Shown: in pieces, positions 42,250-51,013 of the stretch | Position numbering within the stretch: the stretch's first letter is position 1 | Layout: each line of letters opens with the position of its first letter | Origin: JAJZRV01 sp027442615 | Lineage (GTDB): Bacteria > Pseudomonadota > Gammaproteobacteria > Burkholderiales > Ferrovaceae | DNA: 64,000 nucleotides | Direction: 5' to 3' | Assembly: GCA_027442615.1 (NCBI GenBank) | Contig: DAIBBI010000041.1 | Coordinates: forward strand, 1 to 64,000 | The notes under the pieces: generated by a model | Seen by the model: only the letters and a program-made list of their open reading frames with translations | The model's database searches: none | Told to the model about the DNA's origin: nothing | Translations under genes and position numbers: made by a program

Positions 42250-44725
42250 CCTGCTCTCCTGGCGTTTTCTGCGACGCGACTGGCGGACCGGCGAGCTCCA
42301 CCTCCTGGTGCTGGCCCTGCTCATTGCCGTGGCTGCCACCACCGCCATCGGTTTTTTCACCGATCGCCTGCAGCGCGCGATGCTGCATCAGTCGGCAGAA
42401 CTGCTCGGCGCCGACATCGTGCTGCAAAGCCCCCGTCCCCTGGACGGAGCCCTGTTGGCGGAGGCGCGCAGGCGCGGCCTGCCCGAAACCGAAGTCCTGG
42501 AGTTTCCCAGCGTGGTGCTGCATGGCGAATCCGTGCAACTCTCCAGCATCCGTGCCGTAGAACCGGGCTATCCCCTGCGAGGCACGCTGCGTACCGCCAC
42601 CACACCCGAGGGTGAGGCCACGGAAACCCGCGACTTGCCCGAGGTGGGCGAGGCATGGGTGGAAGCGCGCCTGCTGCCGCTTCTGCAGGCCCAAGTCGGC
42701 GACACCTTCACGCTCGGCCACCAGGTCTTGCGCATCTCGCGCCTCCTTGCCTTTGCACCCGGAGGTTCGGGTAATTTTGCGTCCCTATCCCCGGCCATCC
42801 TCATCCGCCGCACGGACGCCGAGCGCGCCGGGGTGCTGTCCGCGGGCAGCCGGGTGACCCACAGCGCCCAGTTTGCCGGAGAAACTGCCGCCCTTGCGGA
42901 TTTCAAACGCTGGCTTGCTCCGCATCTGACACCCGGTGTGCAGTTGCGCGACGTGCATGAAGGCCGGCCCGCCGTGGGTACGGCGCTGGATCGCACCGAA
43001 CGCTACCTGGGTTTGGCGAGCCTTGCCACCGTGTTGCTTGCCGGTGTCGCCGTGGCCATGGGGGCGCGCCGCTATAGTGAGCGCCACTTCGACGTAAGCG
43101 CCATGCTGCGCTGTCTGGGCGCGTCGCAACGCGAGCTGGTCGGGCTCTACCTGCGCCAGTTGCTCCTGATCGGGCTGCTGGGCAGCGCTCTGGGCGTGGC
43201 ACTGGGCTACGTGGCGCACCTCGGGCTGTTGCTGCTGCTTCGCAATCTCTTGCTGGAGACCTTGCCCCCGCCCGGACCTTGGCCCGCACTGCTGGGCTTT
43301 TTTACGGGGCTTTTGATGCTGGCGGGCTTCGCCCTGCCCCCGGTGCTACGTCTACGGCAGGTACCCGCCCTAAGGGTGTTGCGCCGCGAGTTGCTGCCGC
43401 TGCCGCTGCGCGCCTGGCTGGTGTATGGCGCAGCACTTGCCGCCATGAGTCTGCTGCTGTGGCGCTACACCGGCAATCCGGCACTGACGCTCACCGTTCT
43501 GAGCGGCACGCTCGCCGCACTGGTGGTTTTTGGGGGCCTTGCCTGGGCGCTGCTGCGTGGCAGCCGCGTGCTGGTCCGCGGGGTGGGTGCGTCATGGCGT
43601 TTCGGGCTGCAGACCTTGTTGCGCCACCCCACGCTTGCCATCGGCCAGATTCTGGCCTTTGGCACCGTGTTCATGGCCATGGCCCTGGTGGCCCTATTGC
43701 GCGGCGACCTCCTCGCCACCTGGCAATCCCAATTGCCGGCAGCGGCTCCAAACCATTTCGTGATCAATGTGCTGCCCGACGAGGTCAGGCCCTTTGATGC
43801 CTTCCTGCGCGAGCACCACATCCAGGGCGCCGCCCTTTTTCCCATGGTGCGCGGACGGCTTGCTGCCGTAAACGGCGTGCCGGTGGACAAGCGCCCCGAC
43901 TACAACGGGGACGAAACCACGCGACGCGAACTGAACCTTACCTGGAGCAGCGCCCTGCCACAGGACAACGCCCTGGTGGCCGGACGCTGGTGGACACCCC
44001 GGGATTCGGGGCAACCCGGGGTGTCGGTGGAAGAGGGGCTGGCGACGAGGCTGGGTATTGCGTTGGGCGATACCCTCACCTTTGACTTCGGCGGGAGCGA
44101 ACCCCTGACCGTCACCGCGACGAGCCTGCGCAAGGTGCAGTGGGATTCCTTCAAGCCAAATTTTTTCATGATTTTTCCGCCCGGAGTGATCGAGCGCTAT
44201 CCCGCCACCTATATCACAAGCTTCTACCTGCCCCCCACCGAGCGCACGCTCATGGCGCAGTTGGTGCACCGCTTTCCCGCAGCCACGGTCATCGATCTCG
44301 CCCCCCTCATGGACCAGGTGCGCCAGATCCTTGCCCAGGTCACGCTTGCCGTGGAATATGTACTGGTGGGGGTATTGCTGGCGGGCTTCGCCGTGCTCCA
44401 TGCCGCCTTGCAGTCAAGCCTGGATGAGCGCCTTTACGAGGGTGCCCTGCTGCGCACCCTGGGGGCAAGTCGGCGCCAGCTGCGCGCCGGGCATCTTGCC
44501 GAATACGCACTCCTGGGGCTGCTTGCAGGCCTCTTTGCCGCCGCCAGCGCCGAGTTCATTGCCTGGCTGCTCTACACCCGCGTATTCCACCTGCCCTCCC
44601 ATTTCCAGTGGCCGCTATGGTTGCTGCTGCCCCCCGCCGGCGCACTGCTGGTGGGTGCCGCAGGCTTCTGGGGGACGCGGCGCGTGGTGGACCATAGCCC
44701 GCTCGTGGTACTGCGAGGGCTGTAA
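42239..44725 (+). CDS. ybbP: FtsX-like permease, YbbP type
   Basis: An 828-residue inner-membrane permease with ten predicted helices: one N-terminal, large periplasmic domains (about 50-245 and 490-690), FtsX-type helix bundles (about 255-375 and 705-815), and a central pair. Motifs such as LRCLGASQRELVGLYLRQL and LRTLGASRRQLRAGHLAEY match the duplicated FtsX modules. It pairs with YbbA. The start overlaps ybbA by 11 nt. The two-copy architecture and length agree with the family. Confidence 0.92.
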   Translation: MNINLLSWRFLRRDWRTGELHLLVLALLIAVAATTAIGFFTDRLQRAMLHQSAELLGADIVLQSPRPLDGALLAEARRRGLPETEVLEFPSVVLHGESVQLSSIRAVEPGYPLRGTLRTATTPEGEATETRDLPEVGEAWVEARLLPLLQAQVGDTFTLGHQVLRISRLLAFAPGGSGNFASLSPAILIRRTDAERAGVLSAGSRVTHSAQFAGETAALADFKRWLAPHLTPGVQLRDVHEGRPAVGTALDRTERYLGLASLATVLLAGVAVAMGARRYSERHFDVSAMLRCLGASQRELVGLYLRQLLLIGLLGSALGVALGYVAHLGLLLLLRNLLLETLPPPGPWPALLGFFTGLLMLAGFALPPVLRLRQVPALRVLRRELLPLPLRAWLVYGAALAAMSLLLWRYTGNPALTLTVLSGTLAALVVFGGLAWALLRGSRVLVRGVGASWRFGLQTLLRHPTLAIGQILAFGTVFMAMALVALLRGDLLATWQSQLPAAAPNHFVINVLPDEVRPFDAFLREHHIQGAALFPMVRGRLAAVNGVPVDKRPDYNGDETTRRELNLTWSSALPQDNALVAGRWWTPRDSGQPGVSVEEGLATRLGIALGDTLTFDFGGSEPLTVTATSLRKVQWDSFKPNFFMIFPPGVIERYPATYITSFYLPPTERTLMAQLVHRFPAATVIDLAPLMDQVRQILAQVTLAVEYVLVGVLLAGFAVLHAALQSSLDERLYEGALLRTLGASRRQLRAGHLAEYALLGLLAGLFAAASAEFIAWLLYTRVFHLPSHFQWPLWLLLPPAGALLVGAAGFWGTRRVVDHSPLVVLRGL

Positions 44726-44836
44726 ACCGACCGCCTGGGCCTCGTCAAATGATGGGTTCACCCGCAATTCAGGTGTATGCTGACCGTGCAGTTTGAGCGT
44801 ATTGTCCATAACGAAAACGCTTCGGGGGGGGAGATC

Positions 44837-45196
44837 ATGAACATATCGAAGTTGGGGGGCGCTTGTTTCGCGGTGCTGGGGATGTCGCTGAGCAGCATGA
44901 TTTGGGCTGCCGATACGGGATCACTCACCATCATTTCACCCAAGGCGGGGACCGTGCTGCAAAGCGGAAGCGAAAGCAAGCTTGAGTACAACCTGCACTT
45001 GAGCCAGAACGGCAGCCACCTGCATGTCTACGTAGACGACGGCAATCCCATCATCGTGCGCAACGTCAGCGGCTGCCCCTGCAGCATGACCCTGCCGGCC
45101 CTGTCGCCGGGCAAGCACACCATCGTCATCAAGGAAGCCACGGCAGGCCACAGCCCCACCGGGGTGGAGAGTTCCGTCACCGTCACAGCCAAATAG
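44837..45196 (+). CDS. Small exported protein of unknown family
   Basis: A 119-residue protein with a signal peptide (cleavage near WAA-DTGS, residue 25). The mature part looks like a small beta-sandwich: GSLTIISPKAGTVLQSGSESKLEYNL, HLHVYVDDGNPIIVRN, SPGKHTIVIKEA. One CPC motif (GCPCSM) is present. I do not recognise the family. A GGGGGAG site precedes the ATG. The next membrane protein gene starts 6 nt downstream, so the two are probably co-transcribed. Confidence 0.65.
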   Translation: MNISKLGGACFAVLGMSLSSMIWAADTGSLTIISPKAGTVLQSGSESKLEYNLHLSQNGSHLHVYVDDGNPIIVRNVSGCPCSMTLPALSPGKHTIVIKEATAGHSPTGVESSVTVTAK

Positions 45197-45202
45197 GACC
45201 CG

Positions 45203-45580
45203 GTGCAAAACCTGATCTATGCCCTGATTCAGGTGGGTCACAACTTCGGGGCCACCGCGATTGTGGCAGTGGCGGCCTACGGCGCCTGGTGTGTTGGCGG
45301 CAGGCGCGCGCGTCGTACGGCGCTGTTGCTTGCCGCGCTGTGGGCGCTGCAGGCCTTCACCGGCGCCTTGTTTGGTACCGCCACCTATCTTTTTGACCAC
45401 CACCTGCCGGATATCCACGGGGTGGCGGTGAAAGCGCTTTTCATCAAGATGGGCTGCGCCGTGCTGGGCCTTGCCCTGGCGCTGTATTCCGCAAAGTCAG
45501 GTCGCCCCCTGTGGGGTTTCTCGCTCCTGCTGGGACTGACCGCCCTGGGCTCGGCCGCATTTCTGCGCTGGTTTTCCTGA
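45203..45580 (+). CDS. Small polytopic membrane protein, unknown function
   Basis: A 125-residue protein with four predicted membrane helices (about 12-28, 38-55, 76-92 and 102-120). It has an HNFGA motif near the first helix and an LFDHHLPDIHG loop that is His-rich and could bind metal or haem. The start is GTG at 45203, supported by AGGA six bases upstream. It is convergent with the pseudoazurin gene 21 nt away. I do not assign a family. Confidence 0.6.
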   Translation: MQNLIYALIQVGHNFGATAIVAVAAYGAWCVGGRRARRTALLLAALWALQAFTGALFGTATYLFDHHLPDIHGVAVKALFIKMGCAVLGLALALYSAKSGRPLWGFSLLLGLTALGSAAFLRWFS

Positions 45581-45601
45581 GGGCGGCCTTGCCGGGCCTC
45601 C

Positions 45602-46048
45602 TTACTTGACCATGGCCAGGGCCTTGGCATAGCGGTCCTTGCCCACGGCCATCTTGGCGGATTCCTCTGCTGCCTTCTTTTTGGCTTCCTCAAGGTTGAC
45701 CGGCTTGCCCGCCTGGATCACGGCCACCATGCCCATGGTTTTATGCATGTCGCATTCCACGAGATACACCCCCTGCTTTTCGATCTTGACCGAGATTTCC
45801 GTATCCGGCTGCGCGCGCCAGGGCTTGGCCCCTTCCGGCACCAAAATCGAAATACTGGTATGGCCCGCTTTTTGCATGGGCTTGAACGTGACCGTGTCGC
45901 CCACCTTGACCTTCACGAACATGGGCTCGAACACCAGCGGCTGGTTATCCGTGCCCTGGGTGAGCATCTTCACCAGAATGTCCGCCGCACCGGCACCCAT
46001 GGAAGCGGATGCCAGGACCAACAGGGCTGCAATTTGAAGCTGTCGCAT
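45602..46048 (-). CDS. Pseudoazurin-like blue copper protein
   Basis: A 148-residue periplasmic cupredoxin with a signal peptide (cleavage after AGA, about residue 21). The type 1 copper ligands are all visible: H63 (AGHTSIS), C99 and H102 (VECDMH) and M107 (KTMGM), the same CxxHxxxxM spacing as pseudoazurins. It should carry electrons in periplasmic respiration, for example to nitrite or nitrous-oxide reductases or to cytochromes. The C-terminus has a Lys/Ala-rich tail. ATG 46048 is chosen, with GGGAG 8 nt upstream. A repeat-family unit lies in the leader region. Confidence 0.88.
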   Translation of the reverse strand: MRQLQIAALLVLASASMGAGAADILVKMLTQGTDNQPLVFEPMFVKVKVGDTVTFKPMQKAGHTSISILVPEGAKPWRAQPDTEISVKIEKQGVYLVECDMHKTMGMVAVIQAGKPVNLEEAKKKAAEESAKMAVGKDRYAKALAMVK

Positions 46049-46120
46049 GATCATCTCCCCCTCACCGTCACAATGATTGCAGTTAGACCGTTCAGGGCAG
46101 GGGGTGTTCCTGGGAATTTT

Positions 46121-46134
46121 GGGGACAGACCTCA
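46121..46134. repeat. Single repeat-family unit between pseudoazurin gene and mtnA
   Basis: GGGGACAGACCTCA between two same-strand genes. The remaining sequence in 46049-46166 shows no other recognisable element. Confidence 0.75.
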
Positions 46135-46166
46135 TTTCTCCCGGTAGCGCATGGCGCTGAAGCGCG

Positions 46167-47210
46167 CTACACCAGGGTTCTGAATGCCGCCAGTCTGGAC
46201 CGGTCCGGGGCCAGCACCACGCCCTGCTCGGTGATGAGTGCGCTCACCAGCCCGGCCGGCGTGACGTCAAACGCGGGATTGCAAACCTGCACGCCGGATG
46301 GGGCCCAGCGGCATTCCCCAAATCCCAGCACTTCTTCGGGATTGCGCTCCTCGATGGGTATCGCGGCCCCGGAGTCCAGGGTCCAGTCGAAGGTGGACAA
46401 CGGCGCGGCCACATAAAACGGGATCTCGTGGCGACGCGCCAGCACGGCCACCATGTAGGTGCCGATCTTGTTCGCCACGTCACCGTTGGCCGCCACCCGG
46501 TCGGCGCCCACCACCACGGCATCCACGGCACCCTGCTGCATCATGTGTCCCGCCATGCTGTCCGTGATGAGCGTGACGGGAATGTTCTCCTGCATGAGCT
46601 CCCAGGCCGTCAGTCGCGCCCCTTGTAGAACGGGTCGGGTTTCGTCGGCCAGCACCGAGATTTTCTTGCCCATCGCCACCGCCGAACGGATCACCCCCAG
46701 TGCGGTACCGTGTCCTGCGGTAGCCAGCGCTCCGGCGTTGCAGTGGGTCAGCACCCGGGCTTCCTGGGGCAGGAGCGCTGCACCATGAGCCCCCAGGTCC
46801 TGATTGATGCGCACATCCTCTGTACGGATGGCATGCGCCTCTGCGAGCAGCCGTCGCGCCACGGTTGCAGGAGCATTGCCATCACAGGCGGCCCAGAGCG
46901 TACGCATGCGCTGCAATGCCCAGAACAGGTTGACCGCAGTAGGCCGGCTTGCCGCCAGAACCTCAAACCCATGCTCCATTTCAGCAGCAAATCCGGCTTG
47001 CGGTTGGGCGGCATGGTGCAACGCCTGCAGGGCCACCCCATAGGCTGCTGCCACACCGATGGCCGGCGCACCGCGCACCACCAGGGAGCGAATCGCCTGC
47101 GCCACCGGCTCCGCAGAATCGCAGGCCACATAACAAATCGTCGCAGGCAGTTTGCGCTGGTCCAGCAGCTCCAGCCGGCCCTCACGCCAGCGCAGGGTTT
47201 CCATGATCAT
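46167..47210 (-). CDS. mtnA: Methylthioribose-1-phosphate isomerase
   Basis: A 347-residue member of the eIF2B-like family converting methylthioribose-1-P to methylthioribulose-1-P in methionine salvage. The catalytic Cys is in THCNAGALATAGHGTALG and the Asp in GADRVAANGDVANKIGTY. RGAPAIGVAAAYG near the N-terminus is also diagnostic. The start is ATG 47210, with another ATG two codons on. It follows apt by 7 nt. The salvage phosphorylase gene mtnP is about 1.5 kb upstream on the same strand; later pathway enzymes are not in this window. Confidence 0.92.
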   Translation of the reverse strand: MIMETLRWREGRLELLDQRKLPATICYVACDSAEPVAQAIRSLVVRGAPAIGVAAAYGVALQALHHAAQPQAGFAAEMEHGFEVLAASRPTAVNLFWALQRMRTLWAACDGNAPATVARRLLAEAHAIRTEDVRINQDLGAHGAALLPQEARVLTHCNAGALATAGHGTALGVIRSAVAMGKKISVLADETRPVLQGARLTAWELMQENIPVTLITDSMAGHMMQQGAVDAVVVGADRVAANGDVANKIGTYMVAVLARRHEIPFYVAAPLSTFDWTLDSGAAIPIEERNPEEVLGFGECRWAPSGVQVCNPAFDVTPAGLVSALITEQGVVLAPDRSRLAAFRTLV

Positions 47211-47217
47211 GACGGGG

Positions 47218-47745
47218 CTAGTCCCCCTCGAAGGTGCTGAGCGCAAACAGGGGCACCCCAAGTTTTTCCAGGCGGGCTCGCCCGCCCACGTCCGGCAGGT
47301 CAATGGCTACGGCGCATTCCACAATCTCGCCGCCCATGCGACGGATCAGGATCACGGCCGCCTCGGCCGTGCCGCCCGTGGCGATCAGGTCATCCACCAG
47401 CAGCACGCGCTCACCCGCGGCGATGGCATCCGTATGCATTTCGATCCGGTCGGTGCCGTATTCCAGCGTGTAATCCTGGCCCACCGTCGCAGCCGGCAGC
47501 TTGCCCTTCTTGCGCAAGGGTACAAAGCCCACACCCAGGGCATAGGCCAGCGGCGCCCCCAGAATGAAGCCGCGCGATTCGATTGCCGCCACCTTGTCGA
47601 TTTTGATGGCACTGTAACGCTTGACCAGTTCCTGCACGGTCAGGCGAAGCCCCACCGGGTCCTGCAGCAGCGGGGTGATGTCGCGAAACAGTATGCCCTG
47701 GCGGGGGTAGTGCGGAATGGTGCGGATCAGGGATTTGATGGGCAT
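47218..47745 (-). CDS. apt: Adenine phosphoribosyltransferase
   Basis: A 175-residue purine-salvage enzyme making AMP from adenine and PRPP. The PRPP-binding motif VLLVDDLIATGGTAEA, the N-terminal YPRQGILFRDITPLLQDP and the ESRGFILGAPLAYALG loop are typical. Adenine is the by-product of the MtnP reaction, so apt next to mtnA and near mtnP completes recovery of both halves of methylthioadenosine. The spacing of 7 nt to mtnA suggests an operon. Confidence 0.95.
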   Translation of the reverse strand: MPIKSLIRTIPHYPRQGILFRDITPLLQDPVGLRLTVQELVKRYSAIKIDKVAAIESRGFILGAPLAYALGVGFVPLRKKGKLPAATVGQDYTLEYGTDRIEMHTDAIAAGERVLLVDDLIATGGTAEAAVILIRRMGGEIVECAVAIDLPDVGGRARLEKLGVPLFALSTFEGD

Positions 47746-47764
47746 GATCTGTCTGTCCGGGGTC

Positions 47765-48667
47765 TTACTGCCCAGGCTGTAACAGGCGCACGATCTGCTG
47801 ATGGATTTCTCCCCTGGGAGACATCATGTCGTTGAGGATCGTGTAATGATTGGCGCCAGGAATTTCTGCATACACCACCGGCATTCCGGCGGCCACGCGC
47901 GCCTGGGCATATTCCCTGGTCTGGCGGCGCATCTCCGGCAATTCAGCAGTACCGGAAAATAGCGCCAGGAGCTTGGCCGTGCCCGGCAATTGCCGCATGG
48001 GAGAGTTGCGCTCGGCAGTGGCCTCATCCATGTGCAGTTTGTCGTTGATGTAGGATTTGAGCAGCGGCTTCAATTCGAAGATGCCACTGATGGACACCCC
48101 GCCGCGCAGCAACGGATCGTCCAGCACCATGGCGGCAAGATGGCCACCGGAAGACCAGCCGGACACCACCACGCGATGGGGATCTCCACCGAGTTCCGGC
48201 AAATGCTGCGCAAGGTAGCGGATGGCGAGGCGGCTGTCTGCCACGATTTCATCCATGGTGGCCTCGGGTCCCAGCGGGTAGCCCACCATGGCCACGCTGA
48301 TGCCTTCCTTCAGAAAACTGCTCGCCAGAAAGGCAAAATCGTCCTTGGAGCGCATCTGCCAGAACCCGCCGTGGATGAACACCAGCACCGGCGTGTTGGC
48401 GCCCGCTGAAAAATAATCGATGCGGTCCCGCATCCCCGGCCCGTAAACCAGATCCAGATGCTGGGGATGTTGGGCCCGCAGCGCCTTGCTCTGCTCCACC
48501 CAGGCATTGAACATCTCCCTGCTTTCCGGCACGGCCTGGGAATTGTTGTAGGCCCGATCCAGGGTGGCCCGGTCCATGGTCTCCCAGGGAGCCTGCGTAT
48601 CTGCTGCCTGGAGTCCGGTCAGGCCCAAGGTGCAGAGCAATGTCAGTGCAATCTTCTTCGATGTCAT
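47765..48667 (-). CDS. Exported alpha/beta hydrolase, arylformamidase-like
   Basis: A 300-residue alpha/beta hydrolase. The HGGFW motif and nucleophile elbow GWSSGGHLA, plus the late His in GANHYTILND, give a full triad and match the kynurenine formamidase/carboxylesterase group. An N-terminal signal peptide (KKIALTLLCTLGLTGLQA) predicts periplasmic location, unlike the cytosolic tryptophan-pathway enzyme, so a different ester or amide is likely. It lies between mtnP and apt on the same strand. The reason for its place in the salvage cluster is unclear. Confidence 0.82.
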   Translation of the reverse strand: MTSKKIALTLLCTLGLTGLQAADTQAPWETMDRATLDRAYNNSQAVPESREMFNAWVEQSKALRAQHPQHLDLVYGPGMRDRIDYFSAGANTPVLVFIHGGFWQMRSKDDFAFLASSFLKEGISVAMVGYPLGPEATMDEIVADSRLAIRYLAQHLPELGGDPHRVVVSGWSSGGHLAAMVLDDPLLRGGVSISGIFELKPLLKSYINDKLHMDEATAERNSPMRQLPGTAKLLALFSGTAELPEMRRQTREYAQARVAAGMPVVYAEIPGANHYTILNDMMSPRGEIHQQIVRLLQPGQ

Positions 48668-48692
48668 GGTCGTTCTCCTCAGTGCGGATCAG

Positions 48693-49571
48693 TCATTTGA
48701 TCGGTGTTTGTTTCAACACGCGCCCAGCTACCGCGTCCAGGCGCGCCAACAGTTCCGGGTCGCGCGCCGCGGGAGCCGTCAGCACGGCATGATCCAGCGC
48801 CCGACGACAGGTGCAGGCAGACGCTCCGGCATCAGCGCCCACGACAGGGATGGCATGCCCCATCAGGGCGCGCATCTGTTCGGTGTTGTCCGTAATCGTG
48901 TTCAGGATTTCCTCCACGGATACCGCGCCATGGTTGGGATGCCAGCAATCATAATCCGTCACCATGGCGATGGTGGCATAACAGAGCTCTGCTTCGCGCG
49001 CAAGCCTGGCCTCGGGGAGATTCGTCATGCCAATGACGTCCGCCCCCCAGCTACGATAGAGCCGGGACTCGGCCAGCGTGGAGAATTGGGGACCTTCCAT
49101 CACCACATACGTCCCTCCGCGCACGACACGGATGCCCGCGCGCCCGGCAGCAGCCCCCACATGCCCTCCCAGCCTCGCACAGACCGGATGGGCCATGGAA
49201 ACGTGGGCCACGCATCCCGTGCCAAAAAAGGAAGAGGCCCGGGCCACCGTGCGGTCGATGAACTGGTCCACGATCACGAAGGTGCCCGGCGCGAGATCCT
49301 CGCGCAACGAGCCCACGGCGCTCACCGAGAGAATTTCGGTTACCCCCGCACGCTTCATTGCATCGATGTTGGCGCGGTAGTTGATCTCGGAGGGCGGAAT
49401 GCGGTGCCCGCGGCCGTGGCGCAGCAGGAACACCAGTTCCTGTCCGCCCAGGCGCCCAAAGAGGAGTGCGTCCGAAGGTGCGCCGAAGGGGGACCGGATT
49501 TCAACCCAGCGGGTGTCGCTCAACCCCGCCATGTCGTAGATGCCGCTGCCACCCAGGATGCCGAGGGTCAT
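48693..49571 (-). CDS. mtnP: S-methyl-5'-thioadenosine phosphorylase
   Basis: A 292-residue purine nucleoside phosphorylase-family enzyme splitting methylthioadenosine into adenine and methylthioribose-1-P. It has ILGGSGIYD, the RHGRGHRIPPSEINYRAN phosphate-binding region, VVMEGPQFST, IGMTNLPEA and TDYDCWH, the last being typical of adenosine-type (MTAP) rather than inosine-type enzymes. ATG 49571 matches the family start; the open frame extends upstream without support. Its products feed mtnA and apt. Confidence 0.92.
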   Translation of the reverse strand: MTLGILGGSGIYDMAGLSDTRWVEIRSPFGAPSDALLFGRLGGQELVFLLRHGRGHRIPPSEINYRANIDAMKRAGVTEILSVSAVGSLREDLAPGTFVIVDQFIDRTVARASSFFGTGCVAHVSMAHPVCARLGGHVGAAAGRAGIRVVRGGTYVVMEGPQFSTLAESRLYRSWGADVIGMTNLPEARLAREAELCYATIAMVTDYDCWHPNHGAVSVEEILNTITDNTEQMRALMGHAIPVVGADAGASACTCRRALDHAVLTAPAARDPELLARLDAVAGRVLKQTPIK

Positions 49572-49582
49572 GATGGCACGGC

Positions 49583-49909
49583 CTAGCGCAGCGCCGAATA
49601 GGCGGTGGGGACCAGAATCTGGTTTTCGATGCGCTCCACGATGATGCCATCGGCCTCCGTCTGGGCCCGTTTTGCAATCCATTCCGGATCGGACTGGAAC
49701 GCATTCCATTTCGCTTCGCGTTCCGCGAGGCTCTCCCACTGCAACAGATAGGTCAGCGTCTGGTTGCTGGGGCCCACCAGGGTGGTCCAGAACCCCACCT
49801 GTTTGATGGCGTATTTATCCCACATTTTCAGGGTGGTTTGCTCAAAGCGGGCATTCAATGCGGGCAGGCGGCCCGGGGCACAGTAATAGATTCTCAGTTC
49901 ATGGATCAT
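49583..49909 (-). CDS. NIPSNAP-family protein
   Basis: A 108-residue ferredoxin-like fold dimeric barrel protein. MIHELRIYYCAPGRLPALNARFE and the WESLAEREAKWNAFQSDPEW segment are hallmark NIPSNAP features. Function is unclear in bacteria. A GGAG site precedes ATG 49909, which lies 11 nt inside the end of the KirBac gene, so the two are co-translated. mtnP starts 11 nt after its stop. Confidence 0.88.
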   Translation of the reverse strand: MIHELRIYYCAPGRLPALNARFEQTTLKMWDKYAIKQVGFWTTLVGPSNQTLTYLLQWESLAEREAKWNAFQSDPEWIAKRAQTEADGIIVERIENQILVPTAYSALR

Positions 49910-50798
49910 GCGGTTGCTCCGTAGGCTGTGGTACAGGTTTGATGTCATGAAAGCGCGTCATGTTGACGATGCGCTCCCCCTCTGGCGTCTCGCTGATGAT
50001 GTCCACGAAATGGGCATCGAAGACAATATCCTTGGCCTCATAGTTGTGGCTGGCATAGACGGTGGCGGCCATGGTTTCGTCATGGCCGCTTACAGAGACG
50101 GTAATGCGCGGTCGATGGGCCGCGATTTCTGCCGCGCTCCGCCCAAAAAACGGGCTTCCTTCATCGATGGGATGAATGAGCGTCCAGGTCATGGCAAACA
50201 CAGGGGTGCGCCGGCGAAGCAGGTGCAGGTCGTGAATGCGTACGAAGTGCTCGCCTTCTGCATTGACCTCCAGACGCAGCAGCGACAGGGTTGCCGTGGC
50301 TTCCACGATGCGGTTGTGACGCTCGTTGGCCATGCGCAGCATCAGGGCGCGTTTTCCTTCAAAGTCCCGAATCAGCACATGCTGGCTGAACAGGATGCGT
50401 GCCGTGGGTTTTGAGAATCGCGCAAATACCAGCCCCGTAATCACCGCCACCCCCACCATGCCCGTAAGGCTTTCGATGGTGGCCAGAATGTGGCCCGCCA
50501 GGGTTGCCGGGGACATCACGCCATAGCCCACCGTTGCCAGGGTTTCGGCACTGAAGAAAAAATAGTCCAGAAACACGCCTTCATGGACGTTGGCTACGCT
50601 GCCCGGCATCAGCCAGTACAGCGCTCCAAACGCCAGGTTCAGAACGATGAATGCCAACACCAGGGCCAGAAAAAACCCGGGCCAGGTCAGCGTCAACACC
50701 AGGTGGTAGGGGTCCCTTAACCGGCTATGGCTCCCGCCATGGGTCAGTATTCTGGTGTCGCCCACGTGCAGGGTGCGGATGGGTTTTCTTTTCGGCAT
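49899..50798 (-). CDS. Inward-rectifier potassium channel (KirBac family)
   Basis: A 299-residue channel subunit. TM1 is at about 38-60, then a pore helix, the selectivity filter TVGYG (89-93) and TM2 (about 103-127). The C-terminal cytoplasmic immunoglobulin-like domain follows, with the KirBac pattern ALMLRMANERHNRIVEATATLSL and MTWTLIHPIDEGSPFFG. It should form a K+-selective tetramer. The NIPSNAP gene is overlapped by 11 nt. It is divergent from the tRNA. Confidence 0.92.
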   Translation of the reverse strand: MPKRKPIRTLHVGDTRILTHGGSHSRLRDPYHLVLTLTWPGFFLALVLAFIVLNLAFGALYWLMPGSVANVHEGVFLDYFFFSAETLATVGYGVMSPATLAGHILATIESLTGMVGVAVITGLVFARFSKPTARILFSQHVLIRDFEGKRALMLRMANERHNRIVEATATLSLLRLEVNAEGEHFVRIHDLHLLRRRTPVFAMTWTLIHPIDEGSPFFGRSAAEIAAHRPRITVSVSGHDETMAATVYASHNYEAKDIVFDAHFVDIISETPEGERIVNMTRFHDIKPVPQPTEQPHDP

Positions 50799-50832
50799 GA
50801 TCGTTGAGTGCTGATTGCGAAATTATCGCAGA

Positions 50833-50861
50833 TTGAAGAACAATGCCACATCATTTATAAT
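50833..50861 (+). promoter_or_regulatory. Sigma-70 promoter of the tRNA-Met gene
   Basis: TTGAAG, 17 nt, TATAAT (a perfect -10). It ends 9 nt upstream of the mature tRNA 5' end, so the transcript would carry almost no leader. Confidence 0.85.
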
Positions 50862-50870
50862 GGCCGGCTT

Positions 50871-50947
<77 letters not shown>

Positions 50948-50961
50948 AATTCTTGCCGGTG

Positions 50962-50998
50962 ACAGGGGACAGACCTCAATTTGAGGTCTGTCCCCTGT
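50962..50998. repeat. Perfect palindrome of the repeat family downstream of tRNA-Met
   Basis: Two 18-nt perfect arms (50962-50979 and 50981-50998) around a single central T. It lies between the tRNA and dsbB. No T-run follows, so it is not a standard terminator, though the hairpin could still stop or protect the tRNA precursor. Confidence 0.9.
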
Positions 50999-51013
50999 GG
51001 TATCCTCGCCACC

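Noticed and set aside
45581..45601. Bidirectional terminator between the small membrane protein and pseudoazurin genes
   Set aside because: The 21-nt gap has GC-rich bases but no convincing stem with a T-tract on either strand.
50962..50998. Intrinsic terminator of tRNA-Met
   Set aside because: There is a strong hairpin but no T-run on the plus strand, and the same palindrome family occurs inside genes.
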